A DNA stretch of 64,000 nt from Mesonia oceanica (GTDB lineage Bacteria; Bacteroidota; Bacteroidia; Flavobacteriales; Flavobacteriaceae), in the NCBI RefSeq assembly GCF_902499555.1, contig NZ_CABVMM010000006.1:62001-126000 (forward strand), read 5' to 3'. Below, piece by piece: positions 44,912 to 54,005 of this stretch (the stretch's first letter is position 1; each line of letters begins with the position of its first letter). Below the pieces are notes generated by a model. That model was not told where the DNA came from. It did not search any database and saw only the letters and a program-made list of their open reading frames with translations. The position numbers were made by a program, and so were the translations under genes.

Positions 44912-45637
44912 TTAACATTGGGCGGCTAAAGGCATATGACTATTTTGCACAATCATCAGTAGTCTGTCCGTATTTTCAATATTTATTTTTTTGCGTTCAA
45001 CAGATATGGCGCCGCAACCTTTTAATTCCTGAATGTGTCTATTTAAAACCGCCCTTGTAGTTCCAACTAATTTTGCCAGTTCACTGTTAGGGAGGTTATC
45101 AATCCTACTTAAACAGCCTTTATCTATATCAAAACTTTGAATCAATAGCTTAGACAAGCGTACTAATGTAGGACGCATGGTGAGATCTGCTGCCATATCC
45201 TCTAACATTCTTACATGAGAAGCCATGTATTTATATAAATGTTTTTGAGCTTGTGGATATTTATCCATCCAGAGCAGCATTTCTTCTTTTGTTATCATTA
45301 AAACTTCTGTTTCTTCAAGGGTTTCCCAATGAATTTTATGAGGCCGGTCATCTAATAAATTGAGAACATCAAAAACGTCTCCACTAGACAAAATAAAATT
45401 GGTACGTTCCTTTTCACTGATCTCATCAACTTGATATTCCTTAATTTTTCCCGTAACTACGATATAAAAAAAAGGAAGTGGTTTGTAAGCACCACTTAAA
45501 TAGGTTCCCTTATCCCATTTTCTATACACCAATTTTTCCATCAATTCTGCTAGTGCATCTTTTGGGGTGGCTTTAAAAAATGTAGAGTCTTTAAGCGTTT
45601 CTATACTTCTTAGGTATTGAATGTTTTCAGTTTGCAT
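44912..45637 (-). CDS. Crp/Fnr-family transcriptional regulator
   Basis: The N-terminal cyclic-nucleotide-binding-like domain (about 15-130; ELMEKLVYRKWDKGTYLSGAYKPLPFFYIVVTGKIKEYQVDE, LSSGDVFDVLNLLDD) is followed by a dimerisation helix and a Crp-type winged HTH (about 165-230; LPNSELAKLVGTTRAVLNRHIQELKGCGAISVERKKINIEN). No N-terminal Cys cluster is present, so it is not an iron-sulfur FNR sensor. The effector is unknown. It stands alone between a gene-poor stretch and a VOC protein gene. The palindrome TGCTAC-N4-GTAGCA found near 48 and 49.5 kb could be its target, but this is only a guess. Confidence 0.88.
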   Translation of the reverse strand: MQTENIQYLRSIETLKDSTFFKATPKDALAELMEKLVYRKWDKGTYLSGAYKPLPFFYIVVTGKIKEYQVDEISEKERTNFILSSGDVFDVLNLLDDRPHKIHWETLEETEVLMITKEEMLLWMDKYPQAQKHLYKYMASHVRMLEDMAADLTMRPTLVRLSKLLIQSFDIDKGCLSRIDNLPNSELAKLVGTTRAVLNRHIQELKGCGAISVERKKINIENTDRLLMIVQNSHMPLAAQC

Positions 45638-45900
45638 GGTTAGTTGTTTTAGTTGATTTCTAGTAAAGTGATGAACCTGTTAAAATGTTCTCCACAAAGA
45701 TTTAAGGATTCAGAGAAAATAACTAGTAAAATGAAGTACGGGAGGTTCGGAATTCGGAAAATTAAACCGGTCATGCATAATTTGAACGCTCCAAACCCAA
45801 ATGAATCAGCTTATTGGATTCTTTTAAGGCTTAAGTGGAAGTAATATATGGGATTGCCTTTAAAAGGGATATTCAATTAAAAGCAAGCTGAAAACAGAAG

Positions 45901-46299
45901 TCAAATGCGCAGATAAGAACCGCCGGTTATTCGCAATAAATTGCCATCAGGATCATGTAAATAAATACATTCTTGTTCTTCTCTTTCTTCTGTGTAGCAT
46001 GTATCCCTTGAAATAATAGGGATCTGTTGTCCCCAAAAAAAATGCTCAAGCTCTTCTATGGTCTTCTTGGAGAACAAATGAATTTCTGAGCTTCCCGGAC
46101 ATACATGACGAGGGGTGTATTTTGATGGAGAACCTAACTGATCTAAACAAATTTGCGGTCTGCTTTTAACACTACGATGATCCTTATCACCACTTACAAT
46201 AACCTTGAGTCCCATTTTTTTGACATAGAACTCCCTTGATCTTTTTATAGAGGCCACTTTTAGTATTACTATATGTTCTAAGTCATGAAGTTCTAACAT
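45901..46299 (-). CDS. VOC-family (glyoxalase/bleomycin-resistance-like) protein
   Basis: The product is 132 residues with the vicinal-oxygen-chelate pattern: LEHIVILKVASIKRSREFYVKKMGLKVI at the N-terminus, SSEIHLFSK in the middle and ECIYLHDPDGNLLRITG at the C-terminus. The putative metal ligands are His in LEHIVI and Glu in SSEIHLF. It is close to VOC proteins described as virulence-associated or dioxygenase-like. The substrate is unknown. Confidence 0.82.
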   Translation of the reverse strand: MLELHDLEHIVILKVASIKRSREFYVKKMGLKVIVSGDKDHRSVKSRPQICLDQLGSPSKYTPRHVCPGSSEIHLFSKKTIEELEHFFWGQQIPIISRDTCYTEEREEQECIYLHDPDGNLLRITGGSYLRI

Positions 46300-46539
46300 C
46301 GATATTATCTTTAAGGGTAACTAGTACTGCGTTTACTTTAACCTATTTTTTGCGAAGTTCTTAGCTTGGAGCATTCAGCCCTTATGCACCTTATTCTTTA
46401 CTTGCAATAACGTTTTTAAGAATTGTCCTGAATGGAAAAACAAGCTATCAAACACCATTTTAAATTAGGCTACAAATTTCGAGATGATAGTAGTGAAAGG
46501 ATGTTGAAAACTCGAAAAAGAAGTACAGATATCGGAAAT

Positions 46540-47715
46540 TTAAACTTGATAAGAGGAACCAAAGCTTCTAAACTTTGCCGGAGTGGTCCCCTCTAACTTA
46601 TTAAAGGAGCTATAAAAGGTAGATTTTGAGTGAAAGCCTGCTTCCATTCCAATACCTTCAATGGACAAATTCTTGGCCTTATCACTTTGGAAGAGTTCTT
46701 TGGCGTATTCCACTCTAAAATTATTGATATACGAGTTAAAATTTAAATTCAAAGCCTTATTAATGGCATACGAAATTCTCTTTGGGTGTATGTTCACAGC
46801 GTCTGCCAAATCTATAATGGTAAGATCTTGTTTTGTAAAACATTTAGAGGCCTCTATATATTCCTGAATCACACTTAACATATTCTCAACTTCTTCCTCA
46901 GAAACAAAATCCTGCTTTTTCTTAAGTTCCACCTGGGTTCCAGATTCAATTGTCATCTCTGGTTTCTCTAGGACATCCTCTTTTTTTGAGTCAGTGACTA
47001 AACTGCTCATTTCTTCCTGTAAACTAGTTATGTTCTGTTGCATCAAGCCTTGGTAGGATATCCAATAGATAAGCACAACATTGGCAATTGCAGTAAAGAG
47101 ATACAGGATATTATTCCCAAAAAAATAATATTCCAACAAGAACAAGTGAAAAAAGATACTTCCGCAGACAAACCAAATTACCCAGTCCAAATTCCTATGC
47201 GTCAACAAGCTGTATTGATTTTCTAGTTCCCTACGGTGCATTCTCACCCAATTTAAGGTCAACATACATATAAAAAAGGTGTAGCCTATGCCTGCTGAAA
47301 AGTAAATCTTTTCCCAAATTGAATTGACCAGTAGCATTTTGGTCTGTATCGGCATAAAGAAAACAATTAAGCCTATTAATACCTCCAGTACGCCAGGGAT
47401 CAAGGTCCAATAACTGGTCTTTCTATGTTCTAAAATGGAAACTTTTTGAATATAAATGTAGAATAAGGGGTAGGCTAAAAAATGAAATCCAAAAGGAAGC
47501 AGCTGTAATTGAGGGTAGGTTTTTAGAATATTAAGGTCGCCCAAAATATTAGTCACCGGTTCCAAAGAAAACAGTACGATAAAAAGCCCTAAGTAGTGTG
47601 TAGCTCGTTTTCTCTTGGTTCTCACAAGTATCAGCATCAACCCCAAGAGCAATCCTTGAACAACTCCCAAAGATTCTATAAAACTGATAAAGTTATATGT
47701 TATGTCCATCGTCAA
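46540..47715 (-). CDS. Membrane-bound AraC-family regulator
   Basis: Residues 1-230 contain about seven hydrophobic helices (LGVVQGLLLGLMLILV, YLGLFIVLFSL, LIPGVLEVLIGLIVFFM, IYFSAGIGYTFFICMLTL, WVIWFVCGSIFFHLFLL and others). A linker follows, then an AraC HTH (about 285-388; LTIIDLADAVNIHPKRISYAINKALNLNFNSYINNFRVEYAKELFQ, SIEGIGMEAGFHSKSTFYSSFNKLEGTTPAKFR). This architecture, a membrane sensor fused directly to a DNA-binding domain, is common in Flavobacteriia. It is divergent from the HdeD operon (402-bp gap) and might control it. Confidence 0.88.
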   Translation of the reverse strand: MTMDITYNFISFIESLGVVQGLLLGLMLILVRTKRKRATHYLGLFIVLFSLEPVTNILGDLNILKTYPQLQLLPFGFHFLAYPLFYIYIQKVSILEHRKTSYWTLIPGVLEVLIGLIVFFMPIQTKMLLVNSIWEKIYFSAGIGYTFFICMLTLNWVRMHRRELENQYSLLTHRNLDWVIWFVCGSIFFHLFLLEYYFFGNNILYLFTAIANVVLIYWISYQGLMQQNITSLQEEMSSLVTDSKKEDVLEKPEMTIESGTQVELKKKQDFVSEEEVENMLSVIQEYIEASKCFTKQDLTIIDLADAVNIHPKRISYAINKALNLNFNSYINNFRVEYAKELFQSDKAKNLSIEGIGMEAGFHSKSTFYSSFNKLEGTTPAKFRSFGSSYQV

Positions 47716-48117
47716 TAAAAAAATCAGATTGGCAAACTAATAGTATCACTTTCCTAAAAATTAGAACAAAAGATCGATTAATAATAAATATACCTCCGTA
47801 ATATTTAAAAATAACCCATTGGAATAACCAAAAACCAAATATATATATTTTGTCTTCTTATTTACAAAAAGTCTTCCATTTTCAAATAAATTCCAAGTAC
47901 AGTTTAAACTAATCTTCCCCCTTACTTAGGGAGTCTAAATTGCCTTTGCTTAGGAAAGCACTACAAGGGTTTAATCCTTTTTCTTTGGGTATTAAAAAAT
48001 TGCCTGCTGTGGAAAACTTAATCTGGGTTAACTGCTACTTTAGTAGCAAAAGCCTTTTACCAATTACGCTAATTTAGCTTGTAGAAATACTAAAAACAAT
48101 TCATAAACTTTTTAATA
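47716..48117. other. Divergent intergenic region between the AraC and hdeD-like genes
   Basis: It contains the TGCTAC-N4-GTAGCA palindrome and promoter for the plus-strand operon (48033-48077). The rest is AT-rich with no further clear hairpin or gene. Confidence 0.5.
48033..48077 (+). promoter_or_regulatory. Promoter with shared palindrome TGCTAC-N4-GTAGCA (copy 1)
   Basis: TGCTAC-TTTA-GTAGCA (48033-48048), 21 bp, then the -7-like TAATTTAG (48070-48077). The same palindrome at the same distance precedes the PepSY-like gene at 49.5 kb. There is no -33 TTTG, so activation through the palindrome is likely. Confidence 0.65.
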
Positions 48118-48687
48118 ATGACAACACAAATATCCTCAACAAACAAATATCCAGATCTAAACACTAAATTTTGGTGGGTAGAAATTTTATTGGGAATAGG
48201 ATTTATAGCCTTATCTTTTTGGTTCTTTGCTACTCCTGTAGAAACCTATATCTCTTTAGCGGTATTTTTTAGCTACGTCATGTTTATTTCCGGAATTTTT
48301 GAGATTATTAACGCTATTAGCTTAATAAAGACATCAAAACAATGGGTAATATTTCTTATTGGAGGTATCATAGATTTGGTACTGGGTTATCTATTAATTA
48401 CCAATGAAAACCTTACTATGGAAATACTTCCTATTCTTTTAGGCATATGGTTTATTATTCGATCATTGGTATTTTTTATAACCTATGGTAAACTTAGAAA
48501 TACCATTAAAAATTCCGGCTGGTTCTTGGTCGCAGCGATTTTCACTTTACTTTTTGCCTTGGCAATTTTGGCAAAACCTTTACTGGGGCAATTAACTTTG
48601 GTATACACCATCAGTTTTGCATTTTTATTTATGGGATTGTTTCGGTTAACATTGGGAATCAAAATGTTCAATACACACGAAAAATAG
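48118..48687 (+). CDS. HdeD/DUF308-family membrane protein
   Basis: At 189 residues it has six predicted membrane helices (WWVEILLGIGFIALSFWFFA, YISLAVFFSYVMFISGIF, WVIFLIGGIIDLVLGYLLI, MEILPILLGIWFIIRSLVFF, GWFLVAAIFTLLFALAIL, LVYTISFAFLFMGLFRL), each with the Gly pattern of HdeD repeats. HdeD is linked to acid resistance in E. coli. Here a general stress role is inferred. It is followed 33 bp later by a 62-aa gene and a terminator, and its promoter carries the shared palindrome. Confidence 0.85.
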   Translation: MTTQISSTNKYPDLNTKFWWVEILLGIGFIALSFWFFATPVETYISLAVFFSYVMFISGIFEIINAISLIKTSKQWVIFLIGGIIDLVLGYLLITNENLTMEILPILLGIWFIIRSLVFFITYGKLRNTIKNSGWFLVAAIFTLLFALAILAKPLLGQLTLVYTISFAFLFMGLFRLTLGIKMFNTHEK

Positions 48688-48720
48688 TTTAAGCAAATAA
48701 TAATTAAAAATAAAACAATT

Positions 48721-48909
48721 ATGAAAGAACATGATATTGATCACAGAGATCAACTGGCTCGTTTACATGATCGCCACAAAAGACTTTCGCTAATGGTTTA
48801 TGACCATTTAAACGCAAATGAAGAAGATGAGATGATCAAGGCACACCAAGAAATGAAAGAAACAGCTAAGGAATTAGAACTACTGCAAAATAAATTACAC
48901 GGAAGATAG
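48721..48909 (+). CDS. Small helical protein co-transcribed with hdeD-like gene
   Basis: This 62-residue protein is highly charged and helical throughout (DQLARLHDRHKRLSLMVYDHLNANEEDEMIKAHQEMKETAKELELLQNKLHGR). It has a heptad-like pattern suggesting a coiled coil and many His residues. It has no membrane segment. I do not know the family. It lies 33 bp after hdeD and before a strong terminator, so the two form one operon. Confidence 0.75.
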   Translation: MKEHDIDHRDQLARLHDRHKRLSLMVYDHLNANEEDEMIKAHQEMKETAKELELLQNKLHGR

Positions 48910-48934
48910 ATAGCTGTATCTTTTTAAAAAGTAC

Positions 48935-48972
48935 AAACCGTTCGCAACCTATATGGAGTGAACGGTTTTTTT
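48935..48972 (+). terminator. Terminator of the hdeD-like operon
   Basis: AAACCGTTC (48935-48943) pairs perfectly with GAACGGTTT (48960-48968) and is followed by more T. Confidence 0.85.
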
Positions 48973-49448
48973 ATGTAACTCTCAGTCTTTATCTTCAAAA
49001 CGTTCCTTTATAAAATTTAGCCCCTTACGTTTAGTATTCTATTCCAATCCCGTATTGCAGCTCTATCAATCTCTATTCACTAATTACTGCTTTTAAGAGT
49101 CTAAAAAACCTCCTCTATAAAATTATTTTATTGATAATGCTGGGCGGCACACCGCTAATATCTTAATAGACGGTAGTACAACAACTTTAAAGGTTAGTGT
49201 ATAAAGCTATTGAAAAGCATTTTTTTAACTCGGCGACAAACGAAAATCAGCTTTTTTATTTTAGAGTAAAACAGGGCATCTTATAGATAGTATGTTACTG
49301 GAATCCTTCACTCTTTTCTACTTCACTATACGCTTCGCAAAACACCTAAAGCCCCATCAAATATCACTTAATACACACCTAACGAAACACATAGCATGAT
49401 AGGTTAAGAATTCAACAATTTCAAAAAAACAAACTTTAAATGAATAGG
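48973..49448. other. Gene-free stretch before the PepSY-like gene
   Basis: I see no gene, repeat or hairpin of note in this stretch. The regulatory palindrome and promoter of the next gene start at its right end. Confidence 0.45.
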
Positions 49449-49496
49449 TTCTGCTACAAAAGTAGCAGAATCGGTTGCATAAGGAGTTTAAATTTG
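49449..49496 (+). promoter_or_regulatory. Promoter with shared palindrome (copy 2)
   Basis: TTCTGCTAC (49449-49457), AAAA, GTAGCAGAA (49462-49470) is a perfect inverted repeat with the core TGCTAC-N4-GTAGCA (49452-49467). It is followed at 21 bp by TAAATTTG (49489-49496), a good -7 box. The geometry is identical to copy 1 at 48033. Confidence 0.7.
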
Positions 49497-49551
49497 TTTA
49501 AGATTAATTTCTAAAAATAAATACTCAAACACTAACTTAAAATTAAAAAAC

Positions 49552-50100
49552 ATGAAAAAAGTAGTAGTATTCAGTTTAGTTCTTTTAGGGCTCGGTGCCC
49601 AAGCTTTCGCACAGGACATCCTCTATTCCGAAAAAATCAAAAAGGAAGATGTACCTGCAGCTATTATTGAAGCAGTTGAAGAAGATTACCCAGGTTTCAC
49701 CATAGAGGAAATGGCCGCTATACCAGTTGAGTATGTTGAAAATGATGTATACATTAACAGAGATATAAACTCTATTGATGATTATGACACTTTTGATATT
49801 ACTCTTGAAGGAAAAGGAAAAGAATTTACAGCTACCTATGATAAGTATGGAAATTTAATAAGTACATATGAACACATGAAAAATATTGCCCCTCCAGCTG
49901 CTGTTAGATCTGCTATTGCCAAAGCCTATCCCGGATGGATTATAAAAAAAGACGTTTATAATATGAGTAGTTATGAAGATGGTAAAGAACGTCAACGTTA
50001 CAGAATGGAGTTGACCAAAGACAATGAAAAAATGCACGTTTACACCGACGCCAATGGAAAAATCCTCAATAAAACCAAAATAAGAAAAATGCACAAATAG
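49552..50100 (+). CDS. Secreted PepSY-like domain protein
   Basis: A signal peptide (MKKVVVFSLVLLGLGAQAFAQ) is followed by two PepSY-like repeats. The first is KKEDVPAAIIEAVEEDYPGFTIEEMAAIPVEY... with FTATYDKYGNLI, and the second APPAAVRSAIAKAYPGWIIKKDVYN... with MHVYTDANGKIL. Such periplasmic proteins are common in Bacteroidota, and their role (inhibition or binding) is unsettled. Its promoter shares the palindrome with the hdeD-like operon, so it may belong to the same stress response. A strong hairpin follows. Confidence 0.82.
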   Translation: MKKVVVFSLVLLGLGAQAFAQDILYSEKIKKEDVPAAIIEAVEEDYPGFTIEEMAAIPVEYVENDVYINRDINSIDDYDTFDITLEGKGKEFTATYDKYGNLISTYEHMKNIAPPAAVRSAIAKAYPGWIIKKDVYNMSSYEDGKERQRYRMELTKDNEKMHVYTDANGKILNKTKIRKMHK

Positions 50101-50131
50101 AAACACATTTTTCCCATAATGGCAGAAAGTT

Positions 50132-50175
50132 AGCAACTTTCCATGAATTCTATTAGCAATTCATGGAAAGTTGCT
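50132..50175 (+). terminator. Long perfect hairpin after the PepSY-like gene
   Basis: AGCAACTTTCCATGAATT (50132-50149) and AATTCATGGAAAGTTGCT (50158-50175) form an 18-bp perfect stem with an 8-nt loop. The T-run is poor (ATTGTT), so it may act as a transcript-stabilising hairpin as well as a terminator. Between it and 50552 I see nothing further. Confidence 0.7.
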
Positions 50176-50552
50176 ATTGTTAATTACAAGGATAACTAAT
50201 TGGATTGAATGTTAGTAATATAAATTAACCAAACTGGATATTTATGATTTGCACCTGTTTGCTTTAAACTTTCTTTCCTTCTTAATTAGCCTATGATTCA
50301 CTTCCACAAATCCCCCCTGTAAACTTTGAAATTCAAATACAAAATCTATCAAATATAAAATGAAACTGAATTCGTAGAAGAAATACACCTCATTCTGGGA
50401 CAACATTTTTTGTGAACACAAGTATTCAATATAATTTTTAAAAATTCATCCTGACGATAAAACATAATGAGAAGAAAATAATAAAGAATTTTAGCTATTT
50501 TAGCTTTGAATCATTTCACGACTAACTTACCTATAAACCTATACGTCCAAAA

Positions 50553-50912
50553 ATGGAAAGTATCAAATTATACATCAACTATGTTGCAACCATAGTAGAA
50601 GCTATTGGAGTCTTAACCATATTTCTTGGGACAGTTATCGCACTTATTAAATTTGTTTTACATCAAAAGAAAAATGTCTCTAATAATTACATCACACTTC
50701 GACAGTCTGTTGGCAAGGCCATACTCTTAGGCTTAGAAATTCTGATTGCAGCAGATATCATGGCTACTGTAGTGACAGAACCAACTTTAAAATCTGTTAC
50801 CATTTTAGGTTTAATTGTCTTGATTAGAACCTTTTTAAGCTTATCGCTACAAGTTGAATTAGAAGGAAAGTTTCCTTGGCAGAAAAGAGAAAAACCCCAA
50901 TCCAAGAACTAG
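50553..50912 (+). CDS. DUF1622 family membrane protein
   Basis: The product is 119 residues with three hydrophobic helices (IVEAIGVLTIFLGTVIALIKFVL, AILLGLEILIAADIMATVV, SVTILGLIVLIRTFLSLSLQVELEG). The sequence LRQSVGKAILLGLEILIAADIM...IRTFLSLSLQVELEGKFPW is the DUF1622 signature. Its function is unknown. It is a single gene, converging with the hybrid kinase at 51019. Confidence 0.88.
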   Translation: MESIKLYINYVATIVEAIGVLTIFLGTVIALIKFVLHQKKNVSNNYITLRQSVGKAILLGLEILIAADIMATVVTEPTLKSVTILGLIVLIRTFLSLSLQVELEGKFPWQKREKPQSKN

Positions 50913-51018
50913 AAGATACATTTGATTTATAGAGAACATTAAAAAAAAGAATAAATACTTTAAAGATTCAATTTTAGATTAAAATACTTAGGAAGACCAA
51001 AAAATAATATTTTCTATA

Positions 51019-53244
51019 TTATTTTAGGTATTTTTCTAATAAACTGTATAAATCTTTAGTCTTATAAGGTTTAGATAGAAAATCATTAATTGCATAGCCT
51101 TTTATCTTATCTTCTAACTCCTGCACCTCTGTTGCAGATAAAATAACAATCTTAATTTCTTTATTAAACTCCCTAATCATGGAAGTTGCTTCCAGACCGT
51201 TAAGTGTGGGCATATTGAGATCCATAAATACAAGATCAAAAGATTCTATTTTTAGCATTTCGATACCTTCTAGAGCACTATCTGCAGATTTTGCTACCAT
51301 CCCGTACCTTTCAATATATTTTTTGGTCACCAACTGATTGATATGATTATCATCAATAATCAGTATTTTTTTTCCGGCAAACTCAGGTTTTCCGGGATTT
51401 AAAGAAGTGGGTTGGGAAACTTCTTCCATTTGATCTGTGGTGTCAAGCTCCAATTCAAAGTAAAAATTAGATCCCTTTCCAGTTTGACTTATTAATTGAA
51501 TTTCTGAATTCATTTCTTTCAGCAACTTGGTAACAATGTTTAAACCAAGTCCGGTACCTGCGAATTTGGTTGTTTTTATAGAGCTCCCAAATTCTTTAAA
51601 AATTTCTTTTTGCTCTTCTTTAGAGATGCCAATACCATTATCTTTTACCTGAAATTTAAGCTTTACTCTTTTTTCTTTCTTTTGAATAAGATCAATCAAT
51701 ATCTGAACTTCGCCATCATTAGTAAACTTTAAGGCATTTCCGATAAGGTTAATTAATATTTGAGATAGCTTTATTTTATCGCCTATTAAAATTTGGGGGA
51801 TTTCTTTATCGATTTTAACTTTTAATTGATTGTTATTCCGTTTCCTCATAAATTTCAACGAAATATTAATATCCCCTATAAGCTCCTGTAATTCAAATGG
51901 TTTATTTTCCAGTTTAATAGAACTTTGTGATTCTATTTTATTTAACGTAAGTACATCATTAACTAGATTAAGCAGATAATTAGCTGAGAATTTTAAAGAC
52001 TGAAGTTCTTTTTTATGGGAAGAGAGTTCCGGATCCAAGAATAAATCGTTAGACAAACCAATGATACCATATAATGGTGTTCTAAGTTCGTGACTAACGG
52101 TAGAAAGGAATTTGGTTTTAACCCTTGCCATCTCTTCAGATTTTTCTTTGGCATCAAGATATTCCTCATTTTTTCTTTGAAGCTTTTGCATAAGAGCTGT
52201 TCTTTTTGTCCTTTCAAAAACAAAAAACAGCAATACCAATAATAGAAACACCAATAAAGTTACAGAGCCGATGAGTAATATTCTGTTTTTTTCTGCTTTT
52301 GCTGAAATAATTTTATTTTGAAGTTCTTTATTTCTAACCTGTTGTTCGATATTTTCGATCTTGATACGATGCTTTAAAATTGTATTAGATTCTTCTAGAA
52401 CGCTTTTCAGTTTATTTTCAAACAGGCTATCTATTACTCTAAAGCTTTTATATGCTTCTTCATACTCGCCCAATTGCGCTAGGCTATGAATGTATCCCGA
52501 ATAGGAATCTAACAGATAATCCAGCTTATGGTAATCCTTATAGTTTTTCAAAACAAATCCAAAATTTTCCTTTGCGCCAATAAAATCCTTTTTTAGAAAG
52601 GCATATTTTCCCTCCAGATAATGAAAATCTTCTTCTGGTATTTTAATGTCTGCCCTGGTCTCGTAAGCATTATAAACACGTAAAGAGTCTATATATGGCC
52701 TAGCCAGATCTGGCTCTTCAATTTTAAACAAATAGGCATCTGCAATATTAAGGGTGCTGGTGATTAACCGAAAGTTATCTTTTGCATGTTTAGCTATGGC
52801 AATTACTTCCTTATTTAATCGTATGAAATCTTCATACCTCTTTTCTTCCAGATATATATTAGCAAGATCAATTTTTGCAGCATTGATGAGGACGGTATCC
52901 TTCATTCTTTCAGCCATAATTATATTTTTATCAATATAATTGCGGGCCTGCTCTGTATTATCTAGTTTTAAATAGTCATTGGCAATGTAACTTCTGGACA
53001 TCGCTAGTAGCAAAGAATCCCCAATCTTCTTTGCCAGTTCTAAATTCTTATGGTTATAGAGTATTGAAGCCAAGTAGTTCCCTTTATCAAATTCGATACC
53101 AGATTTTGCCATATTACTTTTTATAAAAGCAATGATTTCCTCCTTTGTAGAATCGGGAGAAATAGTAATTTCTTCCTCACTATTTTGAGCATACAGGAAA
53201 GCTGTAAATATCAAAAACATTAGTATGGTAAGTCGAAACTTCAT
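51019..53244 (-). CDS. Hybrid sensor histidine kinase/response regulator with TPR sensor
   Basis: A signal peptide (to about 20) is followed by a helical TPR-type periplasmic region (about 40-310; SYIANDYLKLDNTEQARNYIDKN, KIDLANIYLEEKRYEDFIRLN). One membrane helix lies near 325-345 (ILLIGSVTLLVFLLLVLLFFVFE). HisKA has FLSTVSHELRTPLYGIIG (His near 386). HATPase has NLIGNALKFT, DNGIGISKEEQ and GTGLGLNIV. The receiver has ILIIDDNHINQ and FMDLNMPTLNG (Asp near 674). All catalytic residues are intact, unlike the regulator at 19802. It has no DNA-binding output, so it must pass phosphate to another protein. Confidence 0.93.
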   Translation of the reverse strand: MKFRLTILMFLIFTAFLYAQNSEEEITISPDSTKEEIIAFIKSNMAKSGIEFDKGNYLASILYNHKNLELAKKIGDSLLLAMSRSYIANDYLKLDNTEQARNYIDKNIIMAERMKDTVLINAAKIDLANIYLEEKRYEDFIRLNKEVIAIAKHAKDNFRLITSTLNIADAYLFKIEEPDLARPYIDSLRVYNAYETRADIKIPEEDFHYLEGKYAFLKKDFIGAKENFGFVLKNYKDYHKLDYLLDSYSGYIHSLAQLGEYEEAYKSFRVIDSLFENKLKSVLEESNTILKHRIKIENIEQQVRNKELQNKIISAKAEKNRILLIGSVTLLVFLLLVLLFFVFERTKRTALMQKLQRKNEEYLDAKEKSEEMARVKTKFLSTVSHELRTPLYGIIGLSNDLFLDPELSSHKKELQSLKFSANYLLNLVNDVLTLNKIESQSSIKLENKPFELQELIGDINISLKFMRKRNNNQLKVKIDKEIPQILIGDKIKLSQILINLIGNALKFTNDGEVQILIDLIQKKEKRVKLKFQVKDNGIGISKEEQKEIFKEFGSSIKTTKFAGTGLGLNIVTKLLKEMNSEIQLISQTGKGSNFYFELELDTTDQMEEVSQPTSLNPGKPEFAGKKILIIDDNHINQLVTKKYIERYGMVAKSADSALEGIEMLKIESFDLVFMDLNMPTLNGLEATSMIREFNKEIKIVILSATEVQELEDKIKGYAINDFLSKPYKTKDLYSLLEKYLK

Positions 53245-54005
53245 TAGGGCTTAAAGATTTATGCTCAATACGATAAAAGTAATATTTTAAAGATAAAAGT
53301 CAGAATTAAGTTTGGAGTTAAATCATGAATTCACTAGTAAAAAAAACTATTTAAAATTAACAAAAAACATCTATTTGGTGATTTTATTAAATATACCTAA
53401 ACGAATATTAAAACATCTCACCTAATTTGTTTTTTTACGAAAGAAAAACGCACTTCCATATAAGAATAAATGCAAAATTAATCGATTAAATAACACATCC
53501 TAATATTATTTAAGCTGATGGGATTTTTTATGTTTCATACAAAATAAAAGATGTTTAAAATAAGTATATTTTTTAACTCCTTAAAAATTACTCATAATGA
53601 AGTAAAAAATTAAATCAAAACCTAAACTCATGATTCTAGGTCCCTACCCCTATTTTACACTCTGGCTTTGATTCCATTTTTTGTATATCGCAATCATTCA
53701 GCCAGCATTAAATTTTAAGCTATATTTCTTCATTTTCACATCAACACATTGGCTAATTATATTTTTCTTTCGTCTATATTCTCTTCTCTTACTTTGTAAA
53801 TTCTAATCTTACAAAAACCTCTTTTTTTGCTGATGCATTTTAACCTCTATAAATATCCTTTTATCTGAAAAAATGCCTACATATTAAAAAAAATGTAAGA
53901 TTATTCCTTGTTTGTAATTATAATATTATATTTTTCTCTTAATTTAACATTCAAACTTCTTCCATAAGATATAAATACTATATTTGTTCACAGTTTATTG
54001 AGTAG
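53245..54005. other. Promoter region of the respiratory operon
   Basis: This is very AT-rich sequence without a gene. TATATTTG (53979-53986) is a candidate -7 element 19 bp before the coxB ATG, although no -33 TTTG is present at the usual distance. No palindrome or hairpin of note was seen in the rest. Confidence 0.45.

Noticed and set aside
45653..45844. 63-aa reading frame divergent from the Crp/Fnr gene
   Set aside because: It occupies the promoter region of that gene and has a chance-like composition.
46432..46600. Short plus-strand reading frame starting MEKQAIKHHFKLGYK
   Set aside because: It runs into the 3' end of the AraC gene, and nothing supports its translation.
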